Origin: an uncultured Lachnospiraceae bacterium
Lineage (GTDB): Bacteria; Bacillota; Clostridia; Lachnospirales; Lachnospiraceae
DNA length: 34,620 nucleotides
Direction of reading: 5' to 3'
NCBI GenBank assembly: GCA_910587085.1
Contig: CAJUMC010000010.1
Coordinates: 46,888-81,507, forward strand
Below the pieces are notes generated by a model. It was not told the origin of the DNA. It did not search any database and worked only from the letters and a program-made list of their open reading frames with translations. Positions 1 through 7,924 of this stretch are shown here, in pieces; positions within the stretch are counted from its first letter, which is position 1; every line of letters starts with the position of its first letter. A program made the position numbers and the translations under genes.

Positions 1-98
1 GAGGGCAGCGCCCTCCTGTGAGTGAGCGTGGAGAATCGTTCATCCGTGGGAGGGCAGCGCCCTCCTGTGAGTGAGCGTGGAGAATCGTTCATCCGTGG
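1..98. repeat. Two tandem copies of a 49-bp repeat
   Basis: Positions 1-49 and 50-98 are identical 49-bp copies. Each contains the imperfect palindrome GAGGGC-AGC-GCCCTC, and a third partial copy starts at 99 before diverging. With only two copies and no spacers this is a simple intergenic duplication, probably of a terminator-like or small dispersed element. The window begins inside the array, so more copies may lie upstream. Confidence 0.85.
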
Positions 99-119
99 GA
101 GGGCGCTGCCTTCCCACGG
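94..119 (+). terminator. GC-rich hairpin, possible terminator of the upstream gene
   Basis: CCGTGGGAGGGC pairs with GCCTTCCCACGG around a GCT loop, giving a 12-bp stem with one G-U pair. The T-run that follows is weak and delayed (a run of T lies near 141-147), so intrinsic termination is plausible but not certain. From 120 to 239 I see no other gene; the stretch is AT-rich leader for the downstream transporter operon. Confidence 0.45.
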
Positions 120-239
120 TTTGCGCGGTTAAAATATTATTTTTTTGTACCGCAGGAAAGTTTTTCAAAAGAAAATTTTTGTTATGGGGGAGTCTTTTTT
201 TGAAAAGCTTTCTTCGGTGCTGTGGGACTGGAGGACGCG

Positions 240-1193
240 ATGGTTAAATATGCATTGAAAAGATTTGTGCTCATGCTGACGACCCTGTTCATCATTACGG
301 CGATCTGCTTTACGCTGATCCGCCTGCTTCCGCCGGCACAGCTTCCGGTGGGAGATCCGCATGCGGATGTTGTCCGGGCGCGCAGAGAAGCACTGGGCTA
401 CAATAAGCCCATACTGGTACAGTTCGGTCTGTATCTGAAGGGGATTTTTACCCGCTGGGACTGGGGCATCAGCGACAAGCTTTATCTCGGACAGTCGGTT
501 GGACCGCTTTTTATCAGCAAGCTGCCGGCGACGATGCTCGTCAATCTGTATTCAATTATTTTCAGTATCCCGATCGGTATTATTCTCGGCGTATTTGCCG
601 CTCTGAAGAAAAATACCTGGGCCGATCACTCAATTTCTACGCTGACGATGGTCGTGATTTCCGTACCGTCCTTTGTCTATGCTTTTTTAATTCAGTATTT
701 TCTGTCCTATAAAATCGGACTGTTTCCGTTTGTAATGAAGGGAGGGACGGATTATTTTTCGCCTTCCATGTTTGTGAGCATGCTGCCTGCGGTTATGTCG
801 CTTTCCTTCGGCACGATTGCGGGATTTACCCGGACGACCCGGGCGGAGCTGACCGAGGTGCTGACAAGCGAGTTCATGCTTCTGGCAAGAACAAAGGGGC
901 TTACGAAACGGCAGGCAACGGTTCGGCATGCGTTCAAGAACTGTATGGTCGTTATTGTACCGGGTATATTTGGAAGTTTTGTCGGAATTCTTGGCGGCTC
1001 GTTTATTATTGAGAAGATTTTTTCTGTTCCCGGCGTCGGCAGCCTGTATATTAACTCCATAAACGGCAGAGATTACCCGATGTTTATGATGCTCACCATC
1101 TTCTATACAGCGATCGGTCTGGTGAGCGGGATTGTAGTGGATATCAGCTACGGCTTTATTGATCCGCGCATCCGCATGGGCTCGAAAAAGTAG
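240..1193 (+). CDS. oppB: Oligopeptide/nickel-type ABC transporter permease OppB/DppB
   Basis: This 317-residue membrane permease is the first transmembrane subunit of a peptide/nickel ABC importer. It has the usual OppB layout: an N-terminal helix (KRFVLMLTTLFIITAICF), a short extracytoplasmic segment containing 'ALGYNKPILVQFGLYL', then five helices. The EAA-type coupling loop that contacts the ATPases is visible as 'LLARTKGLTKRQATVRHAFKN' in the second half. ATG at 240 is preferred over an upstream GTG (222) because GGAGG lies at 230-234. It opens a tightly packed operon with oppC, oppD and oppF. No binding protein (OppA) is present here; it may be upstream or elsewhere. The substrate cannot be told from sequence. 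Confidence 0.9.
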   Translation: MVKYALKRFVLMLTTLFIITAICFTLIRLLPPAQLPVGDPHADVVRARREALGYNKPILVQFGLYLKGIFTRWDWGISDKLYLGQSVGPLFISKLPATMLVNLYSIIFSIPIGIILGVFAALKKNTWADHSISTLTMVVISVPSFVYAFLIQYFLSYKIGLFPFVMKGGTDYFSPSMFVSMLPAVMSLSFGTIAGFTRTTRAELTEVLTSEFMLLARTKGLTKRQATVRHAFKNCMVVIVPGIFGSFVGILGGSFIIEKIFSVPGVGSLYINSINGRDYPMFMMLTIFYTAIGLVSGIVVDISYGFIDPRIRMGSKK

Positions 1194-1209
1194 GGAAGGG
1201 GGAATTCAG

Positions 1210-2775
1210 ATGGAAAAAAATACAAACGAACACATTGCTCCGGATATGTTTGAATTTGCCCAGAAGGACGCTTTCCTTCACGATGAGAAGTTCAAGACAA
1301 AGGCCCGCGGCTATTTTGCGGACGCTCTGCTTCGTTTTAAAAAGAACAAGTCCTCCGTCGTAGCGGCGTGGATCATTGGCTTCCTCATTTTATTTGCGAT
1401 ATTTGCACCAATTATTTCAAATTATTCGGTAAATGATAAAGATGTTGTTTACACAAATTACCCGCCATATATTCCGTCCATTGCGAAAAAAAATATCGGC
1501 ATGTTCGACGGATCCTACACACTGAACAGCCAGAGTGAAATGCAGCTGGCGAGTCTGCGTGCGATCGGGGAAGAGACCGGCATGGATCCGGTGATCAAGA
1601 TTCTTGAAACCTTTGAGACGCATTCCAAATACCGCGGACAGGACAGAGTTTCCTATTCCTACCGGGTAAAGGTGAATTCCTATTTTATGGAAGGCATCCG
1701 CACGCTCGTTCTTTCCTATGAAGAGTATGAACGGATTCAGCAGTTTCAGAACGAGACCGGCATCCAGGTGCTCTATCCAATGGTGGAAAAGACCGACATT
1801 TATGTTAAGGCCAAGGAGGGGGCGGATCTGTCCGGCGCGGCAGACAACCCGAATATATGGTATCAGTGCGAGGATCTGAAGGGGAATGCGCTGCTGGACG
1901 CTGACGGCAACCGGATTCCGGCATACAGCACGAACCAGGCCAAAACTTACGGCGAATACCACAGCCAGCGCATCCCGTCTGATCCGGGAAACTATATTTA
2001 TAATTTTGTCAAGTCCGGATCGGTTCAGGTAAGAATCTGCTATTATAATTATTATACCTACAAAAACGGCCATGAGCCGAGCTATATTATGGGAACCGAT
2101 ACCATGGGGCGCGACCTGTTCTGCTCGATTGGTATGGGCGCGCGGTTTTCGCTTGTGTTCGCCTTGATTGTATCCGCAATCAACCTGACGATCGGCGCGA
2201 TCTACGGCGCGATTCAGGGTTATTACGGCGGCGCGATCGACATGGTGCTCGACCGGATCGCAGACGTTCTTTCCGGTGTTCCGTTCATTGTGGTGACAAC
2301 GCTGTTCCAGCTGCATCTTGCTCAGAAGGTGGGCACTGTGCCGTCGTTCCTTTTTGCGTTTGTGCTGACCGGCTGGATCGGTATGGCGGCTCTGACAAGA
2401 AAGCAGTTTTACCGCTTTAAAGGACAGGAGTATGTGCTGGCGGCAAAGACGCTGGGAGCGTCCGATAAGCGGCTGATGTTCAAGCACATTTTCCCGAATT
2501 CCCTTGGTACGATTATCACAAGCTGCGTGCTTGTCATTCCGGGGGTAATCAGCTCGGAAACCTCCCTGGTATATCTCGGCATCGTGAATCTTTCGGATTT
2601 TGCGGGCACGAGCATCGGAGAGCTGATGTCGCAGGGGCAGGCGGCCATGACCACCTCTCCGCACGCCATGCTGTTCCCGTCACTGTTTGTATCGCTTCTG
2701 CTGATCTCATTCAACCTTTTCGGAAATGGTCTCAGAGATGCGTTCAATCCATCTACGAGAGGAACGGAGGGCTGA
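1210..2775 (+). CDS. oppC: ABC transporter permease OppC/DppC with an enlarged extracytoplasmic loop
   Basis: This 521-residue permease is the second transmembrane subunit. A cytoplasmic N-terminus (about 1-50) leads into TM1 (AAWIIGFLILFAIFAPIIS). About 230 residues of hydrophilic, Tyr- and Asn-rich sequence follow before the family motif 'GTDTMGRDLF' and the remaining five helices. The EAA loop is 'LAAKTLGASDKRLMFKHIFPN'. Ordinary OppC proteins are roughly 300 residues with a much shorter TM1-TM2 loop, so this loop is a large insertion that would face the binding protein. The ATG at 1210, after the GGGAAGGGGG ribosome site, is used rather than 1159, which lies inside oppB. It is followed by oppD after 5 nt. 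Confidence 0.88.
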   Translation: MEKNTNEHIAPDMFEFAQKDAFLHDEKFKTKARGYFADALLRFKKNKSSVVAAWIIGFLILFAIFAPIISNYSVNDKDVVYTNYPPYIPSIAKKNIGMFDGSYTLNSQSEMQLASLRAIGEETGMDPVIKILETFETHSKYRGQDRVSYSYRVKVNSYFMEGIRTLVLSYEEYERIQQFQNETGIQVLYPMVEKTDIYVKAKEGADLSGAADNPNIWYQCEDLKGNALLDADGNRIPAYSTNQAKTYGEYHSQRIPSDPGNYIYNFVKSGSVQVRICYYNYYTYKNGHEPSYIMGTDTMGRDLFCSIGMGARFSLVFALIVSAINLTIGAIYGAIQGYYGGAIDMVLDRIADVLSGVPFIVVTTLFQLHLAQKVGTVPSFLFAFVLTGWIGMAALTRKQFYRFKGQEYVLAAKTLGASDKRLMFKHIFPNSLGTIITSCVLVIPGVISSETSLVYLGIVNLSDFAGTSIGELMSQGQAAMTTSPHAMLFPSLFVSLLLISFNLFGNGLRDAFNPSTRGTEG

Positions 2776-2780
2776 GCAAT

Positions 2781-4940
2781 ATGGAAAAGAAACTGCAGGT
2801 AAGAGATCTGACGATATCCTTCCGGACGACGGACGGCAAGGTGCAGGCGGTGCGCGGTATCAATTTTGATCTGAACCGGGGAGAAACGCTTGCGATCGTG
2901 GGCGAGTCCGGTTCCGGAAAATCCGTGACCTCAAAGGCGATCCTGGGCATTCTGGCCGGGAATTCGATTATTGAGGGCGGGGAGATAATCTATGACGGCA
3001 AGGATCTGCTGAAGATCAGCGAGGAAGAATTCCATACCATCCGCGGCGATAAGATTGCTATGATTTTCCAGGATCCGATGTCCAGCCTGAACCCGATCGT
3101 AAAGATCGGGCGGCAGCTCACCGAGGCGATGATTCTGAAGGGGAAGGCGCGCCAGAGGGAGAGCCGGAAAAATTTCAACAGCTATATCGCCATGCTGGAA
3201 AAACGCATGATCGAGGCGAATGAGCCGAAGACCGCGGAGCGCGCGGCGGAGATAAAAAAGAAGTGCAAGGATTTTGATACTTTCGAGCGGGAACACCTGA
3301 AACTGGAAAATTCTTACAATGTGGCGCATGAGGCTGCGCTCGATGCGTGCTCGGATCTGGATGAGCTGATTTTTGAGATAAGCAAAAATGCCGCAAAGGA
3401 TATGAACGAGCGTGTAAAACGCGTGCTCGGCCTGGCTGCGGAGTCGGTCAGCGAATATGTGGTGAAGGAGGATGCACCAAAGCTTACTGCGCTGATCGGT
3501 GAAGCAAAGCAGACGCTCTCCGCATCGAAAAAGAATCCGGACACGGCTCTGCTCGGCAAAAAGCTTTCGGAAATCCGGGATATTCTCACGAAGGCGCTTG
3601 CGCTGAAGCAGCCAAATTTTCTTGCACTCGGCTATTATACGGCTTTTGCGAAGGAGCCGCTGCCGAAACTTCCGGTGGAGCAGCTGAATGCCGCTCTCCG
3701 GAAATATCTGGATGAACATTATATGCTCGATTTCATCCGGGATGCAAAGCAGGCGCTGATGTTTTCTGCGGATGCATCGTACCGGGAAAAGGAGAAAGTC
3801 ATCGGACTTCTGAAAAAGTATCGCGGTGTCTATGAAAAGGAACAACTGGACAAAAAAGAGTGCCTGGAAACCTGCAAGCTTTTGTCGGCCGAGGTGGAAA
3901 AAAGCATCGACCAGATGGAGATTTCGAAGGACAGTGTAGCTTATACTTTTTCGGCAGGGCTGAAGTCGGAGATCGAAAAATATTTCGAGGCAATCGGGAA
4001 CAACGAGAGGGAGGAAAAGCGCTTTGCAAAGCGTCAGGCAAAGTATCAGGCAAAGATCGCGAAGGGCAGGGAACCGGAGGGTGTTCCGGCGCCGGCTTCC
4101 GTGATTGATCTCGAGCTTGTCCGGGCCGATATGCTGCGGCAGATCGACCGGCTGAGTGCGCACTACGAGGCGAAGCTTGCGGTGAGGAAAGAGCGCGATT
4201 TTGACGCGGAGACCATCGCTGTAATTGATTACCTGAAAGCCAACGCCTCGGGCGTCGTGAACAAGGTGACCAAGCGCAAGGCAAAAAATCGGGCGATCAA
4301 GCTGATGGAGGAAGTCGGCATTCCGGAGGCGCGCAGAAGATACAATCAGTATCCGTTTGAGTTTTCCGGCGGTATGAGACAGCGCATTGTTATCGCGATT
4401 GCTCTGGCGGCAGATCCGGATATCCTGATCTGCGACGAGCCGACGACGGCGCTTGACGTGACAATTCAGTCCCAGATCCTGGAGCTGATCAACGGGATCA
4501 AGGAAAAGAAAAAGCTTTCGGTTATTTTCATTACGCATGATCTCGGCGTCGTTGCCAATATGGCCGATAGGATCGCGGTAATGTATGCGGGTAAAATTGT
4601 CGAATACGGTACGGCGGCCGACATCTTCTACGAATCCGCACATCCGTATACCTGGGCGCTCCTGTCCTCCATGCCGGATCTCGACACGAACGACAAGCTC
4701 GACGCGATACCGGGCACGCCGCCGAACATGATCTATCCGCCGGAGGGGGATGCATTTGCGGCGAGAAATAAGTACGCGATGAAAATTGATTTCGTGCGCC
4801 AGCCGCCGATGTTCCAGATCAGCGATTCGCATTATGCGGCAACCTGGCTGCTCCACCCGGATGCGCCGAAGGTGGATCGCCCGAAGGGGATCACGGACAG
4901 GATTGCCAGAATGAAGGAAAGAGGTAAGCAGGATGCGTGA
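2781..4940 (+). CDS. oppD: ABC transporter ATP-binding protein OppD/DppD with a ~370-residue helical insertion
   Basis: This 719-residue ATPase should power peptide uptake with OppF. Visible motifs are Walker A GESGSGKS (41-48), Q-loop 'MIFQDPMSSLNP' (Q97), signature FSGGMRQR (528-535), Walker B 'ILICDEPTTALD' (about 551-562) and the H-loop 'FITHDLGVVANMADR' (about 598). The Q-loop-to-signature distance is about 430 residues instead of about 60, because Lys/Glu/Ala-rich, predicted helical sequence (about 125-500) is inserted between the RecA-like and helical subdomains. The C-terminal oligopeptide-transporter extension is present (HPYTWALLSSMPDL...). The cysteines that bind an Fe-S cluster in DppD relatives are replaced (GDAFAARN, KIDF, AATW). 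It overlaps oppF by 8 nt. The core motifs look intact, so it is probably active. Confidence 0.88.
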   Translation: MEKKLQVRDLTISFRTTDGKVQAVRGINFDLNRGETLAIVGESGSGKSVTSKAILGILAGNSIIEGGEIIYDGKDLLKISEEEFHTIRGDKIAMIFQDPMSSLNPIVKIGRQLTEAMILKGKARQRESRKNFNSYIAMLEKRMIEANEPKTAERAAEIKKKCKDFDTFEREHLKLENSYNVAHEAALDACSDLDELIFEISKNAAKDMNERVKRVLGLAAESVSEYVVKEDAPKLTALIGEAKQTLSASKKNPDTALLGKKLSEIRDILTKALALKQPNFLALGYYTAFAKEPLPKLPVEQLNAALRKYLDEHYMLDFIRDAKQALMFSADASYREKEKVIGLLKKYRGVYEKEQLDKKECLETCKLLSAEVEKSIDQMEISKDSVAYTFSAGLKSEIEKYFEAIGNNEREEKRFAKRQAKYQAKIAKGREPEGVPAPASVIDLELVRADMLRQIDRLSAHYEAKLAVRKERDFDAETIAVIDYLKANASGVVNKVTKRKAKNRAIKLMEEVGIPEARRRYNQYPFEFSGGMRQRIVIAIALAADPDILICDEPTTALDVTIQSQILELINGIKEKKKLSVIFITHDLGVVANMADRIAVMYAGKIVEYGTAADIFYESAHPYTWALLSSMPDLDTNDKLDAIPGTPPNMIYPPEGDAFAARNKYAMKIDFVRQPPMFQISDSHYAATWLLHPDAPKVDRPKGITDRIARMKERGKQDA

Positions 4941-6162
4941 AAAAAAAGAAATTTTACTGAAAGTAGAGCATCTCTGCCAGTACTTCAAAATGGGCAGGGC
5001 GGAGCTTAAGGCGGTGGACGATGTAAGCTTTGATATCAAAAAGGGCGAGGTGTTCGGCCTGGTCGGCGAGTCCGGCTGCGGCAAGACGACCACCGGCCGC
5101 TCGATTATCAAGCTGTACGATATCACATCCGGAAATATTGTTTTCAAGGGCATCCGGATCGGCGCGGGAAAGCGTTCCTATCAGAACGCGATCCGTGCCG
5201 CGAAGAAGGAGTATGCGGAAAAGATTGCGGCAGCCGGCGAATCCGAAAAAGCCCGCCTGAAGGCGGAACTGGCGGAATTTGTCGCAGGACAGCAGAAAGA
5301 GATTAAGGCGGCGCAGTATGATCAGAAGCGCTGCGATAAAGAATATGCACAGAAACAGATTGCCTTTCTGAAAGAGAAATATCTTCCTGAGATCGAGAAA
5401 GCGGAAGGGACGGCAAAGGCCGAGCTGCAGAAAAAATACCGTGCTGAGCTGGCAAAGGCGAAAAAGACCCGTCTGACGACGCAGATTCAGATGATTTTCC
5501 AGGATCCGATTGCCTCCCTGGACCCGAGAATGACAGTCCGCGAGATTATCGCGGAGGGATTGATTATTCAGGGGGAGAAAAATAAGGAAGTTATTGATAG
5601 GAAGGTATATGAGATGCTGGAGCTGGTCGGCCTGGTACGCGAGCATGCGGGGCGTTACCCGCACGAGTTTTCCGGCGGACAGCGGCAGCGTATCGGCGTA
5701 GCGCGCGCCATTATTATGAACCCGGATCTGATTATCGCGGACGAGCCGGTGTCCGCGCTTGATGTGTCCATTCAGGCTCAGGTAATCAATCTGCTGAACG
5801 AGCTTCGACATAAGATGGGGCTGACCATCCTGTTTGTCGCTCACGACCTTTCCGTTGTCAAATATTTTTCGGATCGGATCGGCGTTATGTACTTCGGACG
5901 GATGGTGGAGCTTGCGGACTCCGACGAGCTGTTTGCGCATCCGATGCATCCGTACACGCGATCTCTGCTGTCGGCGATCCCGCTGCCTGATCCGGAATAT
6001 GAGAAGCAGCGAAAAAGAATCAACTATGTTCCGCTGCGGGATCACGATTATTCCAAAGAGCTGCCTGCCATGCGCGAGGTAGTTCCGGGACATTTTGTTA
6101 TGTGCAACCAGGAGGAGTTTGACCGGTATCAGCAGCAGCTGAAGGAGAGCCAGTCTGAATGA
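4933..6162 (+). CDS. oppF: ABC transporter ATP-binding protein OppF/DppF with a ~100-residue coiled-coil-like insertion
   Basis: This 409-residue second ATPase of the importer has Walker A GESGCGKT (45-52), Q-loop 'MIFQDPIASLDP' (Q190), signature FSGGQ (246-250), Walker B LIIADEP (266-272) and H-loop 'LFVAHDLSVV'. Between Walker A and the Q-loop lies an Ala/Lys/Glu-rich helical stretch (about 78-182) absent from ordinary OppF, so this ATPase is also expanded, but at a different place from OppD. The usual C-terminal cysteine pattern is missing; one Cys remains in 'HFVMCNQEEF'. The start is ATG 4933 behind AGGTAAGCAGG. It overlaps oppD upstream and the DUF3899 gene downstream (ATGA), consistent with one polycistronic message. 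Confidence 0.88.
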   Translation: MREKKEILLKVEHLCQYFKMGRAELKAVDDVSFDIKKGEVFGLVGESGCGKTTTGRSIIKLYDITSGNIVFKGIRIGAGKRSYQNAIRAAKKEYAEKIAAAGESEKARLKAELAEFVAGQQKEIKAAQYDQKRCDKEYAQKQIAFLKEKYLPEIEKAEGTAKAELQKKYRAELAKAKKTRLTTQIQMIFQDPIASLDPRMTVREIIAEGLIIQGEKNKEVIDRKVYEMLELVGLVREHAGRYPHEFSGGQRQRIGVARAIIMNPDLIIADEPVSALDVSIQAQVINLLNELRHKMGLTILFVAHDLSVVKYFSDRIGVMYFGRMVELADSDELFAHPMHPYTRSLLSAIPLPDPEYEKQRKRINYVPLRDHDYSKELPAMREVVPGHFVMCNQEEFDRYQQQLKESQSE

Positions 6163-6566
6163 AAAAGTACCTTATTCACGGAGGGATCGGGTTTGTGCTT
6201 TCTGTGCTGCTTGCCTGCCTGCGCTTTTCGGGCTGGGAACCCGGCGCACAAAGCGCGCTGCGTGCGGCCAGTGACGGCTTCACGATCGTCGGTTTTCTGT
6301 ATCTGGCGACGGCGGCACTGGGAAAGATCTCATCCACCGGGTTTTTTGATATTTTTTCTTACGGTCTCAGGGAGGGGGTTCGCTTCCTGATTCCTGGAAT
6401 CAAGAAAATTCCGCCGGCATTCTACGATTACAGAGCAGAAAGAGAGGAAAAGCGCCGTCAGAGGGATGAGGGGGAAGGCGCGGGAAAGCGCGCCGCCCTG
6501 CTTACCGGGCTTGTACTCTTTGTATTGGGCGTCCTTTTTACCCTGCTGTTTTATGCGGTGAGCTGA
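6159..6566 (+). CDS. DUF3899-family small membrane protein
   Basis: This 135-residue protein has about four hydrophobic segments: two near the N-terminus (GFVLSVLLACLRF and DGFTIVGFLYLATAALG), a short one around GFFDIFSYGL, and a C-terminal helix (LLTGLVLFVLGVLFTLLFYAV). A charged cytoplasmic segment (YDYRAEREEKRRQRDEGEG) lies between. The 'STGFFDIFSYGL' block is what I associate with DUF3899, a family without known function. Its start codon overlaps the oppF stop (ATGA), so it is the last gene of the transporter operon and translationally coupled. A role in the transporter is only suggested by position. Confidence 0.7.
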   Translation: MKKYLIHGGIGFVLSVLLACLRFSGWEPGAQSALRAASDGFTIVGFLYLATAALGKISSTGFFDIFSYGLREGVRFLIPGIKKIPPAFYDYRAEREEKRRQRDEGEGAGKRAALLTGLVLFVLGVLFTLLFYAVS

Positions 6567-6592
6567 TTGTTTTATCAGGTGCAGGCAGAACA

Positions 6593-6699
6593 GAAAAGAC
6601 TGTTGCGAAACTGCAGTTTGCAGAAATATATGACAGATATATTAAGCTTGATTTTAGTCATATATCATGCAAATAATGCATTTTGCAGCAGTCTTTTTC
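6593..6699. repeat. Long imperfect inverted repeat / possible bidirectional terminator
   Basis: Arms of about 42 nt (6593-6634 and 6657-6699) pair imperfectly around a ~22-nt AT-rich loop. The left arm starts AAAAGACTGTTGC and the right arm ends GCAGCAGTCTTTTT. The outer end finishes in a T-run on the plus strand and, by symmetry, on the minus strand. It lies between convergent genes (DUF3899 on plus, ylmC on minus), where a two-way terminator is expected, but it is unusually long. The rest of the gap (6700-6819) holds several short CCGG-based hairpins and no convincing gene. Confidence 0.65.
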
Positions 6700-6809
6700 T
6701 GCAGTGCGGTTTCGTCAAGTCCGGTTTTACGGTGCTCCGGTCTTTGGAGCAGCCGGCTTTGTCCGGTATCTCTCCGTCCGGGCAGCATTCCTGTAGCGAT
6801 TATAACACA

Positions 6810-6821
6810 GAACATTTGTTC
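6810..6821. promoter_or_regulatory. LexA/SOS-box-like palindrome
   Basis: GAACATTTGTTC fits the Gram-positive LexA core GAAC-N4-GTTC. On the minus strand a TATAAT lies just downstream (plus 6799-6804), so a leftward transcript into 6567-6800 could be controlled here. No gene is seen in that direction before the terminator-like repeat. It overlaps the 3' end of ylmC. A single 8-base match can occur by chance. Confidence 0.25.
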
Positions 6822-7086
6822 AGGCGAGTTCCGGCGATTTTTTCAGACAATCCTCGGTTTTAATATCCACAAGAATAACGTCGCTGCCGATCTGACGGAT
6901 GCACTGCCACGGGATAATGTATTCATTCTCGCGCCCGAGAATGCCGAAGAGCTTGCAGGGGCCCGGCACGATCAGAGCCTCCAGACAGCCGGTGCGGGCG
7001 TTGAATTCGATGTCGCAGGGATAGCCGAGGCGCTCGCAGTCCCTGCAGTTGATCACTTCCTTTTCTCTGAGTTCGCATAATCTCAT
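6820..7086 (-). CDS. ylmC: YlmC/YmxH-family PRC-barrel sporulation protein
   Basis: This 88-residue protein starts MRLCELREKEVINCRDCERLG and contains 'EALIVPGPCKLFGILGRE' and 'YIIPWQCIRQIGSDVILVDI', the hallmark blocks of the YlmC/YmxH family, which adopts a PRC-barrel fold. In clostridia the gene commonly sits beside sigG and nrdR and is linked to sporulation; its molecular role is unclear. The cysteines (C4, C14, C17 and others) are typical. GAAAGAGGT precedes the ATG at 7086 on the minus strand. It diverges from nrdR across a 306-bp gap. Confidence 0.85.
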   Translation of the reverse strand: MRLCELREKEVINCRDCERLGYPCDIEFNARTGCLEALIVPGPCKLFGILGRENEYIIPWQCIRQIGSDVILVDIKTEDCLKKSPELA

Positions 7087-7200
7087 GTTGACCTCTTTCT
7101 GCGCGGTGTCCGCCGGAAATTTCCTGTTTCTATTTTATGCTGCAGAAATCCAAAAAGAGAGAAAAATTTTCCTGAAAAGTATATTTTTATGGAAAAGCGC

Positions 7201-7229
7201 TTGACCGTCGAATCTGCGCCGCGTATAAT
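7201..7229 (+). promoter_or_regulatory. Sigma-A promoter for nrdR
   Basis: TTGACC (7201-7206), a 17-bp spacer and TATAAT (7224-7229) form a near-consensus housekeeping promoter facing nrdR, giving a leader of about 155 nt. No NrdR box was recognised near it. Confidence 0.75.
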
Positions 7230-7299
7230 GAAATATGTCAGGAAAGGGAGGAAGGGTTCTGCCGTTTTGTTTATAAATGACGGATTGGATGCCCGCCGG

Positions 7300-7340
7300 A
7301 GCAGGAAGGAACAAGTCTGAAGGGAAGGCTCCTTCCTGCT
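7300..7340 (+). other. Stem-loop in the nrdR leader
   Basis: AGCAGGAAGGA (7300-7310) pairs perfectly with TCCTTCCTGCT (7330-7340) around a 19-nt loop. It sits between the promoter and the nrdR start, without a T-run, so it is a leader structure rather than an obvious terminator. Its function is unknown. Confidence 0.6.
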
Positions 7341-7392
7341 GCTTGCTGAGGCAGAAGCGCGGGCAGGCCCGCGGTATGCAGGGAGGATGGCC

Positions 7393-7860
7393 ATGAAATG
7401 TCCGTATTGCGGAAAGGATAATATGCGCGTGATTGATTCGCGGCCTGCGGAGGAAAGCAATTCGATCCGGAGGAGACGCCAGTGCGACGCGTGCGGAAAG
7501 CGGTTTACAACCTATGAGAAGATTGAGACGATACCGCTTGTTGTGATAAAAAAGGATAACAACAGGGAGCCTTATGACCGCTCGAAAATAGAGGCCGGAA
7601 TTTTGCGCGCCTGTCATAAAAGGCCGGTTTCGGTGGATCAGATTACGGCGCTTGTAAACGAGGTGGAAAACCGCGTATTCAATATGGAAGAAAAGGAGAT
7701 CCCGAGTCACCGGATCGGGGAGCTTCTGATGGATCGGCTCAAAAATCTGGACCAGGTTGCGTATGTGCGCTTTGCCTCGGTGTACCGGGAATTTAAGGAT
7801 GTAAATACTTTTATGAACGAGCTGAAAAAGATTCTTGATCACGACGAGCAAAGCAGTTGA
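7393..7860 (+). CDS. nrdR: Transcriptional repressor NrdR
   Basis: This 155-residue, zinc- and nucleotide-dependent repressor acts on ribonucleotide reductase genes. The N-terminal zinc ribbon has C3-P-Y-C6 and C31-D-A-C34, followed by the conserved RRRRQC block. The ATP-cone domain occupies about residues 49-139 (VIKKDNNREPYDRSKI...). Length matches the family (about 150). ATG at 7393 is chosen over 7387 because GGGAGG (7381-7386) leaves a 6-nt gap and homologues begin MKCPYC. Its stop overlaps the putative comM promoter. Confidence 0.95.
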   Translation: MKCPYCGKDNMRVIDSRPAEESNSIRRRRQCDACGKRFTTYEKIETIPLVVIKKDNNREPYDRSKIEAGILRACHKRPVSVDQITALVNEVENRVFNMEEKEIPSHRIGELLMDRLKNLDQVAYVRFASVYREFKDVNTFMNELKKILDHDEQSS

Positions 7861-7885
7861 TTTTTTTCGGATTTTCCATTATACT
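7857..7885 (+). promoter_or_regulatory. Probable promoter for comM
   Basis: TTGATT (7857-7862), a 17-bp spacer and TATACT (7880-7885) overlap the nrdR stop codon and lie about 40 bp upstream of the comM start. Confidence 0.5.
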
Positions 7886-7924
7886 GGACATGTTGGTTCT
7901 TTCTGGAGAGAGGAAGGAGTCAGT

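Noticed and set aside
1..98. Possible CRISPR array in the two 49-bp repeats
   Set aside because: The copies are directly adjacent with no spacers and no cas genes are present.
2931..5153. Long minus-strand ORFs (up to 740 codons) opposite the opp genes and elsewhere (1417-2664, 4954-6093, 32740-33681)
   Set aside because: They mirror the codon pattern of clearly conserved plus-strand genes, lack family motifs and ribosome sites, and are typical shadows in GC-rich coding DNA.
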